This document shows positions 20,205 through 32,400 of a stretch of DNA of 64,000 bases, in pieces; position 1 is the first letter of the stretch; every line of letters begins with the position of its first letter. The notes beneath the pieces are model-generated. The model was not told the DNA's origin, did not search any database, and saw only the letters and a program-made list of their open reading frames with translations. Origin of the DNA: Globisporangium splendens (lineage: Eukaryota; Oomycota; Peronosporomycetes; Pythiales; Pythiaceae); NCBI GenBank assembly GCA_006386115.1, contig VFIW01000006.1:351966-415965 (forward strand). The letters are read 5' to 3'. The translations under genes were made by a program, and so were the position numbers.

Positions 20205-20942
20205 GGTTCGCTGACCCACTTGGAAGGTAAGGCTTTAGTCGACCTACGTAGAACGTAGGGTGTAGTCGCATGCGTTTAGGAATGTCTAGTGTGTAGGCAT
20301 CACCATTGCATTTAACCACCTTGAACGGTCCAATGAACCTTGGCAGAAGCTTCGAGCTTCCCAAGTTGGACACTGCATGTTCAGGCAGATTTGCCGCACT
20401 AAGCAATACAAGATCATTGATCTTATAAACTTGCTTGTTCTTCCTTCCGCTCTTGTCTGCTTGTTCCTTTTGCAGATCCTGAGACTTCGCGATTGCGTCT
20501 CGAACAAACCTCACAACGGCTTGTCTCCTCACGATAAAGTCATCGACTTGCTGCTCTTCACGACTTGTTAGGTCGTCGAGGGGTTTCATCGAGTCAAATT
20601 TCGCTTTTAACTCTGTAACAGCATTCAGGTCTGACTATGGCTCCTTAGCCATAGTCCCTCCCCCACTTAAGGTAGAAACCTCTCCTACTAGTGACGCTGG
20701 CACTCTCGGATGGAGTCCGTAGTTCACATAGAACGGGGTATGACCTGTCGAGACATGCGTGGAGTTGTTCAACGCAAACTCAGCGAGAGGGAGAAACTCG
20801 CTCCACTCTCCGAAAGACGTCGCATAACTGCGCAACACGTCCTCCAGAACGATTCACTCGTTCAGTTTGACCATCTGTCTCTGGGTGTGCTGCTGTTGAC
20901 ATGGATAGTTTCGTATCCAAAATGCCAAGCAGAGTACGCCAG
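19480..20942 (-). pseudogene. pol: Pol 3' part of B1 (integrase end to chromodomain)
   Basis: The minus-strand reading holds the integrase end ([34 protein letters not shown]), the GPY/F-type module (RFIGPFKV), a low-complexity linker and a complete chromodomain (FYRVRWLGYPPDSDTWEP). It is broken near 20830 and 20620 by frameshift or stop, and truncated at 20942. The linker is exactly the part antisense to the coiled coil of the opposite gene. Confidence 0.8.
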
Positions 20943-21592
20943 TGTAATGTGCCATAACCAGCCATTACATGAAGGTGGATCTGTTCCCAGATATAGTGTG
21001 GAACACACCACCTTCAGTGTGCATTGTGGAGACACAAATAACAAAGGGATTACGGTAATACAGTCCCCACATGCACGTGTGACGTCATTCGATGACGTCA
21101 CGAGTGTTCTCTGTGCTGATCAGTGCAGAATGTTGTTCTCATGTACTAATCAGTACAGAGTGATAACATCCATGTACTAATCAAGTACTGAGTGATGGTT
21201 CCTGCTTGGGAAACTGGACTGGCGACGAGACCGACGTGTGTCTGCCACCTGGAGTGAGTGGCGCGAGCCAATCACTTTGCAGGTATTTTATACAAGACTT
21301 GAAGTTCAAGCTTCTAGAAGATCCCGTAGGTTCAACCTCAGTGTACCCAAGGTTTTATATATCAGATTCATAGGTTTTATTGTGTGTGTTTAGGTTTTAG
21401 TTATAAAACCTGTAGGATCCCTTGGGGTTCATTTGTAAGTAGCGACAGGAACCATAACCATTTTTAATTCAGTTGCAAATTTTCCTCCAAGCCCTCAAGT
21501 CTTCTTCCTCCCTCCAAGTCGGGAGATCGCTTCCTCTGGCGCAAGCGTGTGTGCCGTGTTTGAGGGACTGTTGTGAACAGCGCCCTCTTACA
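20943..21592 (+). repeat. 5' LTR of B2
   Basis: 650 bp, TG to CA. The terminal hairpin TGTAATG / CATTACA lies within 20943-20969. U3 carries two perfect TGACGTCA palindromes at 21080-21087 and 21093-21100. A run of GGTTTTA / TAAAACC units is near 21350-21410. Confidence 0.9.
21080..21100 (+). promoter_or_regulatory. Paired CRE-like bZIP sites in the B LTR
   Basis: Two perfect TGACGTCA octamers separated by five bases. The pair is repeated intact in the 3' LTR at 38347-38367. In the older B1 LTR only one remains perfect. CRE octamers are classic bZIP-binding sites; use by oomycete bZIP factors is inference. Confidence 0.55.
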
Positions 21593-21594
21593 CC

Positions 21595-21604
21595 TGGTAG
21601 CACT
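21595..21604 (+). promoter_or_regulatory. Primer-binding site of B2
   Basis: TGGTAGCACT, two bases after the LTR, identical to that of A1. Confidence 0.7.
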
Positions 21605-21711
21605 TCGAGCGGTCCTTCCAACGACCCAGTGAAGTGAAGAGGTTTGACGACGCGGCTTTAAGCACGTCGCGCATTCCTGTCCAAGACCCTGCGAGCATCC
21701 TTGTTTGGAAC

Positions 21712-22761
21712 ATGGATGCTACAGGAACCCCACTCGGTCCAGCAGTACCGGAAACTGTCGAGTTGACTATTGAGGGTTTCCCTCATCTGTCTTCTCATGA
21801 GTGGATGGCGCTTGAGCGCATGCGAGATGTCATCGGAGAGGCTGCCGTGGTCAGTCTGCTTCGATCGGCGTCTCCAGAGGACCAGAAGAGCGCGGTGGTC
21901 AGCTTCATGCACCACGAGATCATGTCCTCCCGGAAGCAGGTCGCAACCCCTGTTTCCTCACTCAGGACGGTGCCACTGAAGCTTGACGTCTCTCCGTATC
22001 GCGGCGGAGAGAGCGAACCTCTCTCACGATGATTCGTCGAGTTGGATGCAGCCATCGCTGCAAGACAACTGCGAGACCCTTCGCAGCAAGTGTTGTTCGC
22101 GATGTCCAACCTTGCGGGTCGTGCGAAGAGCTGGGCGTATGGCAAGCGTTTAGCCGATCTAAACTGCTTCCCCAGCTACGACCACTTCAAGACCAAACTC
22201 AAGAAGGCGTTTGAACCTCCACAGAGTGAGTTCCGTGCGCGCGCCGAGTTCCTCAAGCTTCGTCAAGGCCGTTTCGACCTTCGCTCGTATGCACAACGTG
22301 CTCGTTACTTGGTATTGAGCATCGTTGACGAGCCGATTGGCGTTCCAACGCAAGTCGTGACGTTCATGACGGGTCTGAACGATGGTCCGATTCGGAACCA
22401 ATTGTTCCGCGAGTACCCCAAGACGCTGGACGAAGCCATTGAACGTGCGATGCAAGAAGAGTTCAGCATCAAGCAAGCGAAGTTCCATGGGTTTGCGTCG
22501 AGACCAATGCGGCAATCAAATGTTGCGCATGACGGTCCCGAGCCCATGGACATCTCGTACATTTCCACGCCTGGAAATGAGCGTCCTCGCAACGATGGGA
22601 AGTGTTTCCGTTGCGGGAAGCCGGGTCACATTGCTCGGAACTGCAAGGTGTCTTTGCCGGGTCGGCAAACGACACAGGGTGCTCGTTCGAACAACCACGA
22701 TCGTTCTTACGGTCGTCGGTTCGAGCGGTCACCTGGGCCAAAAAACGGGAATGGACAGTAG
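21712..22761 (+). pseudogene. gag: Gag of B2 with a premature stop
   Basis: From ATG 21712 (MDATGTPLG) the frame runs through capsid-type sequence to a CCHC knuckle CFRCGKPGHIARNC (about 22603-22645) and the stop at 22759. A TGA at 22030-22032 stands where A1 has tryptophan (LLRW-FVE), a nonsense change. The frame is otherwise intact, and the rest aligns with A1 Gag (RAKSWAYGKR, FEPPQSEFRAR). Confidence 0.88.
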
Positions 22762-22779
22762 GGGTGGGGCCTCCTACTG
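22740..22779 (+). promoter_or_regulatory. Programmed -1 frameshift signal, gag-pol of B2
   Basis: A AAA AAC at 22740-22746, in gag register. A 9-nt spacer follows, then the perfect 7-bp stem CAGTAGG (22756-22762) / CCTACTG (22773-22779). The gag TAG is inside the 5' arm, as in A1. Confidence 0.83.
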
Positions 22780-25700
22780 GCCCGGAAAAGAGGACTGTGG
22801 ACGTTGTGGAGACACAGGACTCTGACCCCTATGTGCATCAAGCACATGCAGTTTCCACTATGAGTGAGAAGAGTGTCAGTCAAACGTCAAGTTTGATCGT
22901 TCACAAAGTTCATGTAGACGGTATTGCAACGCCTCTACGAGCTTTGGTTGACACTGGTGCGTCGAACAACTTTGTTCGAAATGAAGTGATCATCAGGCAT
23001 GGTGTCTTCGTGCCTGATGCGAATGAAGAGAAGACAATGATTGTCCGGTTGGCAAATGGGTCAACTGTGAAGATGCCGAAGCGCGTGGTGCGCTTGGCAA
23101 TCAAGTGTGAAGATTTCCGAGGTGAAGACGAGTTCATTTTACTCGACCTCGATGACAAGTTTGATATCATCCTGGGAATGCCGTGGTTGAAGCGTTACCA
23201 ACCTAGCATTGACTGGATGAATATGAAGATCTCCGTTGACAAGTCACGCGATGTTGACTTGTGCTGCACAACAACGGATGAAGTGTATGGGTGTACACAT
23301 CTGTGGAAGAGATCCCAGATGGCCCTTGTGATATTGCGGTGTGCGATGGCCCCCATGTTCACAAGTGGTACCCATTTTGAAGAAGACGAACGGAGGTGGA
23401 GCAGTCAGGCGCCAGAAAAAGACTGTCTCCTTTGCCATCGACGACGAGAAGATTCGCGATGGCGTTGACAAGAGTGAATGGAAGAGGAACAAACACCCTT
23501 CCCAAGACAAGAAGACCAGCAAGAGAAGTGTTTCGTCAAGAGTTTTGAGTTCCCCTGATCAAGGTACAAGTGGCGATGACGAAGGGAGTGTCCAAGCACA
23601 AGACATTCCAAGCGAGTTTGTGAATATCGCGGTCTACAATGAAGAAGGTGACGTGGATGTAATCCGTCACGTGAAGATTGAAAATCCTCCAAGTTCAGTC
23701 GAAGAATTGATTTCCTTGCCATCATGAGCAAGAAGACACTGGAGCGCAGCCTAGCGAGAGGCGATATTGCGCAGGTGTGTGTGATCGTCGAAATGGTCGA
23801 CGAAGGCTTCGTCAACACAGCATCGAGTGCGGATGCAGATGTGTTGGACGAAAAGACACGGAAGGAAAGGTTCGAGGAGCAGTCGTGGGACGCCCTCAAG
23901 AAGAACCCCGTGTATGCGCTTGCCAGGGAATATGAAGACATTTTTCCTGACAAGGTGCCGGACGAATTGCCATTCGATAGAGGCATTCGTCATGAGATTG
24001 ATGTACTTCCTGGCACGAAGTACTGCATCACAAGACAGTGGCCGTTGCCAAAGGAACAAGTCGAGGCAATCGACGAGTTCTTTGGACAACGTGCTAAGGC
24101 TGGTCATGTGCGAGAGAGCAAGTCTCCGCATTGCAGCCCCACCTTCTGCGTGAAGAAGGCAACTGGAGGTTGGCGTATTGTTCACGCTTTCAACAAGCTG
24201 AACGACGCGACAATTCCAGCCCAGACTCCGGTTCCACGCAAGGATATGATCCTTGATGGAATGGTTGGCAGCACCGTCTTTAGTGCTATCGATCTGAAAG
24301 ATGGGTTCTATCAGATTCGAATGCGCGAAGACGATGTCCCACTAACCGCAGTGAGTACCCCGAGTGGTATGCTGTGGGAATGGTTAGTGATGCCACAGGG
24401 ACTGAAGAATGCTCCTGCGACCTTCAATCGAATGGTCATGAACGTTCTTCGTCCTCTGCGAACATTTGCACCAAGTTACTTTGACGACATTTTCGTTCAT
24501 AGTAAGACCACGAATGGGAAGTCTGATGTCGATGTTCATCTCGATCATCTTCGTCAGGTTTTCCAGGTCATGCGTGAGAACAAACTCTACGCAAACTTGA
24601 AGAAGTGCATGTTCTTCGCCCCCGAGATCCCTGTTCTCGGTTGTTTTGTGGGCAAGAGCGGTGTTCGAGTCGATCCGGAGAAGGTCAAAGCTATTGACGA
24701 TTGGCCTGTGCCTCAGAACGTCAAACAGCTACGACAATGGTTGGGTCTAGCCAACTACTTGCACAAGTACACGCGCAATTATGCAGCGTTGGTGCAACCC
24801 CTCACACAGCTCTTGAAGAAAGACGTTGAGTGGAAGTGGTCGAAAGACCATCAGACGGCGTTCGAAGAAGTCAAGAGGAGTCTTCGAGAAGCTCCTGTGT
24901 TGGCTCTGCCAAACCACGACAAGCCGTTCCACGTCGTCTGTGATGCGAGCGACTATGCCATCGGTTGCGCATTAATGCAACACGATGATGAGGGTCACGA
25001 GCGAGTTGTGTCGTATCAGTCACGACAACTCCGACCCGCAGAACGGAACTACCCAGTTCACGACAAGGAACTTCTGGCGATGAAGTATTCTTTGGTCAAG
25101 TTCCGTGTCTATCTGCTTGGCGAGGAGCGCTTTGCTATCTACACTGATCACGCATCTCTGCGTACGGCAGTGAAGACTCCTCATTTGTCGCAAAGAATGG
25201 CGAGATGGTTCTCCTTCTTTGCAGAGTACAACTTTGTTGTACACTACAAGCCAGGCAAGACGAACATCTTAGCCGATGCGCTGTCAAGACGTCCGGATTA
25301 CGATCCGAAGACCAAGAGTGAAGACACGGACGGAGCGTGTCGACTCTGTGAAGATGTTCAAGCGATCGCGGTGCAAGCAACGACTACAGTGCGAGAAGAG
25401 ATCGTCGAAGGGTACAAGTCTGACGAAACATGTCAGGACTTGCTGAAGTACTTCAAGGACCCTTCCGACAAAGCGCTGCAAGGTCTTCCGTCGCGCACAA
25501 GATCGCGAGTTCACCGTTTCCGAGTACACAATGGGTTGTTGTACTATGCGGTCGAACAAGGAGATACAGCAAGGGTTGTTGTTCCCAACAACGAAGGTCT
25601 GCGTCATCGACTCTTGTATGAGTGCCATGACAGTCCTTCGGGTGGCCATCTCGGACGTGAGAAAACGTTTCTCAGTCTTTCCCGGGATTACTACTGGCCA

Positions 25701-26708
25701 CACATGTACAAGTGGGTGCGCAAGTATGTGAGGACTTGCGAGATCTGCCAACGAGTGAAACCCTCTGGTTCCACGCAGGCACCACTTCGTTCATTGGCTG
25801 TCCCATCGGACAGTTGGAAGTCTGTGAGTATGGATTTCATATTCGGACTTCCAAGAGACACACATGGACGCAATGGCATCCTTGTGTTTGTGGACCGATT
25901 CAGCAAGATGGTTCATCTTGCGCCTGTTTCGGACAAGATCTCAGCTGAGAAGACTGCCAAGGTCTTTGTAGACGTCGTATTCCGTCTACACGGACTACCA
26001 GTCGAGATCGTGTCTGACCGTGACACCCGTTTCACGTCCAAGTTCTGGCGTGCACTGTTCGGACTTCTGGACACCAAGTTGTCCATGTCAACAGCGGCAC
26101 ACCCTGAAACGGACGGTCAAACAGAGCGAGTGAATCGTGTCCTCGAAGACGTGTTGCGCAGCTACGCAACGTCTTTCAAAGAGTGGAGTGAGTTTCTCCC
26201 TCTTGCCGAGTTTGCGTTGAACAACTCCACGCATGTCTCGACAGGTCACTCTCCATTTTATGTGAACTATGGCATTCACCCTCGAGTGCCTGCTTCCATA
26301 ATGGGTGAGGTCTCTACCTTAAGTGGGGGAGGGACTCCGGCTCATGGTAAACAAGCCGAAGTCGTCTTACGACCTGAATGCTGCTTCCGAGTTGAAAGCC
26401 AATTTTGACTCGATGAAACCCCTCGACGACCTAACAAGTCGTGAAGAGCAGCAAGTCGATGACTTTATCGCGAGGAGACAAGCCGTTGTGAGGTTTGTTC
26501 GAGACGCAATCGCGAAGGCTCAGGATCTGCAAAAGGAACAAGTAGACAAGAGCGGAAGGAAGAACAAGCAAGTTTATAAGATCAATGATCTTGTATTACT
26601 TAGCACGGCGAACCTGCCTGAACATGCAGTGTCCAACTTGTGAAGCTCGAAGCTTCTGCCAAGGTATATCGGACCGTTCAAGGTAGTGAAATGCAATGGG
26701 GATGCCTA
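22746..26708 (+). pseudogene. pol: Pol of B2, protease to GPY/F-type module
   Basis: Protease (LVDTGASNNF near 22948), reverse transcriptase (SYFDDIFVHS near 24477), RNase H (DASDYAIG), integrase (CEICQRVK; SMDFIFG; SDRDTRF; QTERV) and the start of the GPY/F-type module. Lesions: frame changes between about 23300 and 23400 and again at about 23724 in the protease-RT spacer, another near 26340, and a TGA at 26641-26643 where B1 has glycine. The reading ends abruptly at 26708 at the junction with A2. The RT/integrase segment 23724-26408 is an uninterrupted 894-codon frame. Confidence 0.88.
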
Positions 26709-27457
26709 GTTGCTCAGGGTCATGGATTTGCCCAGAGCGAATGGTGGCGTCGATTTCAACGAACCATCGGAGGAGAGACTCTTTGTCTCCTCCGCCATAC
26801 TTCGCGACATCAAGCTTTACATCTTTCTGTCGTGGGGGTTGTACCCGCGCAGTAACTGCGCGGGTTGCTTCTCTTCCACGTTCCTTTGCCTCCTTCTGCA
26901 GGAACCCAACCGCCGTGATGCGATGCTGCCCCGGCGGGCAGGTGGCGAGGATGACGAAGATTGCCTTTTCGCCAACAACCTTCCCCAGTCGTTGCAGGGC
27001 ACTCAACTCGAGGTCACTCAAGTGGAGACAATCATCCCGCGTGATTGTTAGACTCGCGGTTGACGCGGGATCAACCCCCAGCATGGTTTCTTCGTCAGCA
27101 TTCATTGCTGACAGCTCTCGCTCTGTGGTTGGACGGGCCACAAAGTGCTGCCAGGCGTAACGGGAATGCCCGTTACATGGCGTACAAGTGCGTTGAGGAA
27201 GCGCAGGTAAGAGGAATGGCACAACGGTAACGCTGTGTCCAAAAGAAGGAAGGGAGCTTTGCACGACAACGTGCAAAAAGAGAAGTGAATTGAAATCTTA
27301 AGGTTTGAAATGTAAATCTGATGGGTTGTTCCTACGGCGTCTTCGATTGGTAAATAGTCGGGTGTTCGATCCGACTATCATCTAATGAGATTAAACTTTA
27401 ATGGAATGTCCTTATTGGCTAAAATGCAACTGGCTACATACAGTGTTGATGGGTTAA
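26709..27457 (-). mobile_element. Gypsy family A fragment A2 (5' LTR part plus gag start)
   Basis: Inverted fragment: partial gag (ATG at 27105, MNADEETMLG, through GQIHDPEQ near 26715), a PBS-like TGGCAGCACT, and an LTR end whose terminal palindrome is TAACGGGaatgCCCGTTA. The LTR runs from 27156 to 27457, where a B-type LTR end starts. Gag is cut after about 130 codons by fusion to B2 pol. Confidence 0.8.
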
Positions 27458-27488
27458 TGTAAGAGGGCGCTGTTCGCAAAAGTCCCTC
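27458..27488 (-). repeat. 31-bp sliver of a B-type LTR
   Basis: Starts TGTAAGAGGGCGCTGTTC, as the B LTR 3' end does in reverse orientation. It breaks off at 27488, where the C LTR begins. It records a B insertion into A2 followed by a C insertion into it. Confidence 0.7.
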
Positions 27489-28023
27489 TGTAACCGGACA
27501 CTTCCGAGTTACGCAGCACGGTACGTGTGTGAGGAAGCGTATGCAACGCTTCTCTCAAGGACTCTGTTCCGAGAGCGGTTGCCTGCTTCCTGCAGTGCAA
27601 CAATCGGTTACCTATAGGTCTCTATAGAGTAACCGTCGATAACCAAAGGCTTTAGTTAACGGTAAAAATGGAACTGTTTATTTGTTGGAGGTTGCCCTCT
27701 GTAGGACAACCTGGATTATCTTTATGTAACTATGAACAATAGCAATCTCAAGTGTAATTACTCCCCATGGGGCAATGAGTGGCTATGAAAGACTAACGCT
27801 AGTTGTCTTATGTGATTGGACGAAATGCATGTTCAATTATATCCAATCGGAGGCGCCGTCACTCAGACTGGCTGCCGGCTCCACCGTGAAGGTTCGAGCA
27901 AGTACGACGAACCTCATGGTTCGGTCTTAAACTTGTTGCGCGTACTCTACGTACCGCAAGGTTCGGTTTGGTTGTGTGGCACAACACAAGTGCGTAACCA
28001 TGTTACAGTGTAACCCCGTTACA
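27489..28023 (-). repeat. 3' LTR of C
   Basis: Both ends carry hairpins: GTAAC-CGGA / TCCG-GTTAC at the low-coordinate end and TGTAAC / GTTACA at the high end. Confidence 0.92.
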
Positions 28024-28040
28024 CCACCCCCCACTTAAAG
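28024..28040 (-). promoter_or_regulatory. Polypurine tract of C
   Basis: On the minus strand CTTTAAGTGGGGGGTGG directly precedes the 3' LTR. Confidence 0.7.
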
Positions 28041-28207
28041 TGCGAAACACTCGAAGGGTCGGTGTGAGAAACGTGTGGATCTCGCGCGTGTGCGCCGAGA
28101 AAGGGGAACATTCGTGTATTCCTCGGGAAAGAGCACAGCGGCGACGCGTGCGTTAATTTCACCGAGTGTTGGCACATATAGTCACTGTGCTCGCGCACGT
28201 GAGTATC

Positions 28208-29414
28208 ATGGCCACCAACAAAGCTGTCTGCGAGAAGCTCGCGCGACAAAAAGGGGAAGGCGTCGGCACTCTCGTCGAAGCTCTGCGCAAGCGCGAGGAA
28301 GACAGAGAGGTCGCGTCGAGCGCAAGACGAACGACGGTCACCGCGGATGCGGTCGACGTGCCTGCGGAGAGCGACGGCAGGTCTGCTCTCACATCTGATA
28401 GCGCTCCTGCTATAAGCAGTGAGTTGCGATTCGGAGACCTCCCTTCCGTGAAGCCGTTGTTCGCGCGTGCTTTGGAAGTGGAGGAAGTGACTGAGGAATG
28501 ACGCCGTTGAGGCTGTCAACAATCGTAAGAGGAAGCACGAAGTCCTCATTACAAACGAAGAGACAGGAGTGCGAGCCATCGTTCACGATGAGCTCAAGTA
28601 CTCACTGCCCGAAATGCCGCCGCCAGAACTATGGCCGGCTGGCAAGACCGCATCAAATCTGCTCGCGAGAGCCAGACTTTGTGCGCGGGACTATGACGCT
28701 CAATTTAAAAATTGGCGTGAAAAGCGATTGCGGGATGAAAATGGGGAATTGCGTATTCACCCGATCCCAGTCGTCCTCTTTGTTGGAGAGACGGAAGAAG
28801 AGTACGATGCCGACTTCATGTCGTGCATCAATAAAATTAAGGGAGGTAGCACTCGCACAGTGTCTACCGATCCGACAGCGCAACGCAGTCAACGCATGCA
28901 ATTTGCAGTTGACCGTGTTCGTCTGTTTCGCTCCAAGCAGGGCGGTGGCACGCCTCTGCGAGCGGGTGGTCGCGCTGGTATCAGGCGACAAATTACTCGC
29001 GCGAATGACAGTCCCTCAGTTGCGCCTCAAAGGCGTCAACAAGATCCGGGACGTCTTCGCGAAGACGCTCAGCAGGCTCCCACGAGCTCTGCGACACATC
29101 GCACTCACGCCACTTCACAAGGTAGTGGGTGTTCCCCTTACGCCGCTGCACACGCAGCAGGCGCTCAACATGGTAGTGGCGCTGTCCCTGCTTGTCAATC
29201 AGCGGGATAGGTGGCGCCCTACTTCGCTTCAGCATCGGTGGTTGCACCAGATGCGGTGGTTCAGATGGTTCACGCGAACGCATCGTCTTTGGGGGCGCTA
29301 CAGCAAGCCGTCCGTACCCTTCGCCAGCAATATCTGGACGAAACCTCGCTGTTGAAGCAGAGGGTGACAGCGCTTGAGATGGAGCTGAAGGAAGCTCGTC
29401 AGATGCTGGAGTAG
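28208..29414 (+). pseudogene. Antisense accessory protein (aORF) of element C
   Basis: Opposite strand to C gag-pol, starting inside from the 3' LTR. ATG 28208 (MATNKAVCEKLARQKGEG) leads an acidic, helical first part. A frameshift near 28497 joins it to a second frame (NRKRKHEVLI, ARARLCARDYDAQFKNW, GELRIHPIPV). A TAG at 29208-29210 is followed in the same frame by a coiled coil (LKQRVTALEMELKEARQML) to 29414. Total about 400 codons. It overlaps pol antisense over 28993-29414. Architecture (N-terminal acidic or basic region, core, C-terminal coiled coil) matches A and B; core similarity is weak. Confidence 0.55.
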
Positions 29415-32400
29415 CACCATGTCCGCGTGAAGCACTTCCACGCGAGGTACGCTCCGCGAGTGAAGACATTTTGGGAGAGGCACAACGCGCTCGTGTCTCG
29501 ATGGGCGGCGTCTGAGCCCCCTGATGAGACCGACGTTCTCCCGGACTGGGATAAGAATCCACAGTAGCGTCATGGTAGCGCTTCAGCAAACCCACGTAGA
29601 ACACGGGGTGCGTTGCCATTCTCGTTGGGAGATCGAGCTTGTAATTCAAGTCTCCAATCTTCTCCACAACAGTGTATGGCCCGATGAATCGTGGCAACAA
29701 CTTACTCCCGCTGGGGAGCGTTGTGACTGCATCGTTTGGTAGGTTTTTAATGCTTAAAGCACTTTATCACCCACACAAAACGTTTGTTTGTTCTTTCTAC
29801 CCGATTTATCGGCGTAGAGCTTTTGCTTGTCTTGCGCAGCAGCTAGTTGGTCGCGTACGCGACGCAACAATGCTGCGCGCTCATCGACAAATTGCCGCGC
29901 TGCCGCGACGGCTTTGTCTTGCTTTTTCGTTGCTCTCGCAGCGCGTGCTGCAGAGAGATCTATTTCTGCGCCGGTGTGTGACACCGCGCGTCCTTCCATT
30001 CGTGGCCGACGCTCACACGAGCAGTCGCCTGATTCCGTCTGAGACTGGCTATTTTTAGCACGAGTACCGTAACTCGGTACCGTGGGAGAGCCATCTTTAG
30101 GGACACGAGTACCGTAACTCAGTACCGTGCCCGACATGTCAATACTCTGCGTGCTGTCCGGTAAGACCGTGACAGATTCGGAACGCGATCGCACAGGCGG
30201 CGCATCGCGCGCGTCCACGTGAGCGGTCGACGCCACGTCCGGTGACGGAGATCGCGCGCTCGCATCGAGCACAGCGAGTTGCCCTCCCACCGCAGAACGT
30301 TCGACGCCCTCGAACAGAGTGGCGGGTACGCGCGGGTGCCGCAGCGAGTTAAAATAGAACGGAGTCACGGCCGTAGAGGCGTGCTCGCTGCTATTTATAG
30401 CAAACTCGGCGTACGGCAGCCAGCGGCTCCAGTCGCGGGGATGATCGACAGCGATGCTGCGAAGAATATCCTCGACGACACGGTTCACGCGCTCGGTTTG
30501 CCCGTCTGTCTCGGGGTGATCGGCAGAGGACATCGCCAGATCTGTGCCGAGCAGGCGAAAGAGTTCGCGCCAAAAGGCAGCGGTAAAACGCGGGTCCCGG
30601 TCTGATACAATAGACTCGGGCAAGCCGTGATAGCGGAACACGTGCTCTAAAAATAGGCACGCCGTCTCTTGCGCAGTGACATGCTTGCGCACGGGTGCAA
30701 CGTGCACCATTTTGCTCAGTCGATCGACGAACACGACGACGCCTGTGTTGCGCGCCTTGTCTTCCGGGAAACCGAAGACGAAATCCATGCTGACCGACTT
30801 CCAGCAATCTTGCGGAATCGGCAGCGGATGCAGCGGCGCTTTGTTCTTGCCCGCAGGCTTCACGCGCTGGCACTGCTTCGCATGAGCGTACATAATTGGC
30901 CACCCATTTGTATTGGTGTGGCCACCAAAACACATTGGACACTTGCAAGAAGGTCTTTTCACGTCCGAGATGCCCACTCGCTGGTGCATCGTGAAACTCA
31001 TGCAGGATCGAAAGTTTCAGATCCTGGTCATGCGGTACATACACACGCGGGTAATCAAAGTTGGACAGTCGATGCCACAACAACCCGTCGTGGTAACTAA
31101 ACCGAGCAAGCTTTGACTCGAGTTTGGCAGGCAATGACTCTTTGGACGAGCCGTCAAAGTGAGCAATCAACAAGCGACATTCATCGTCCTTTGCATAAAG
31201 CGACTGAATATTGTCCTTGAGCTTTGTTTGCACTCGACTGATGCTCAGATGCATGAGATCAGGAGTGCGCTCCAAACACAGGGCGTCAGAGCTGTCGTCG
31301 ACGCTCGACTCGTAATCTGGACGGCGCGAGAGCGCGTCCGCCAGAACATTTTCCTTTCCCGGCTTGTATTCGACCCGAAAGTTGAACTCGGAGAAGAAAG
31401 CAAGCCATCGCGCCATTCGCTGCGATAAATGGGGGGAATTAATCGCGGTCCGCAAGGACGCGTGATCCGTGTACACAACGAACGGTGTCGCACCCAAAAG
31501 GTGGACCCTGAACTTCAAGAGGGCGTACTTGATCGCAAGCAGCTCCTTGTCGTGCACAGGATAATTCTTTTCAGCTGCCTTAAGCAGTCTGCTTTGGTAT
31601 GATACGACGCGCTCATGGCCGTCATCATCCTTCTGCATCAGCGCACAGCCGATTGCAAAATCGCTGGCATCGCACACGACACTGAAAGCTTTCGTGTGGT
31701 CCGGCAACGCCAGGACAGGAGCGCGAACAAGCGACTCCTTCACGTCAATGAATGCATTCATGACATCATTCGTCCAGTCCCACTCGACATCCTTTTTCAA
31801 GAGATGCGTGAGCGGACGGACTCTTGCCGCATAGTTGTGGCTGTACTTGTGCAAGTAATTTGCCAAGCCAAGCCACTTGCGCAAGTCCTTGACGTTCTTT
31901 GGGATCGGCCAGTCGGCGATCGCCTTGATCTTCTCTGGGTCCGCGCGGACTCCAGCTTTGCCAACATAGCAGCCCAGGATCGGTATCTCTGAGGCGCCAA
32001 AGATGCATTTCTTCAGGTTGCAATACAGACTGTTGTCTCGTAAGCACTGCAACACTGAGCGCAAATATCTCTTGTGCACGTCAACGACACTGAGACCTCC
32101 TTCGGCACGACTGTGCACGAAGATGTCATCGAAATAGCTCGGTGCATACGCACGATGAGGACGCAGAAGATGCGTTACCAGACGGTTGAACGTCGCTGGT
32201 GCATTCTTCAAACCTTGCGGCATAACGAGCCACTCCCACAGCATCCCGCTGGGTGTGCTTACTGCCGTCAAGGGAACGTCACTCTCTCGCATGAGGATCT
32301 GATAGAACCCATCCATCAGATCCAGTGCGGAGAACACTGTCGAGCCGCCCATGGAGTCGATTAAGACATCCTTTCTTGGGATCGGCGTTTGTGCCGGAAT

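Larger units (their letters stand above)
18605..20942 (-). mobile_element. Gypsy family B element, truncated copy B1
   Basis: Minus-strand remnant: 3' LTR (18605-19259), antisense gene, and the pol 3' end (integrase core to chromodomain). It is cut in the integrase at 20942 by the 5' LTR of B2. The polypurine tract and about the first 60 codons of the antisense gene are missing next to the LTR, so an internal deletion took place. Confidence 0.85.
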
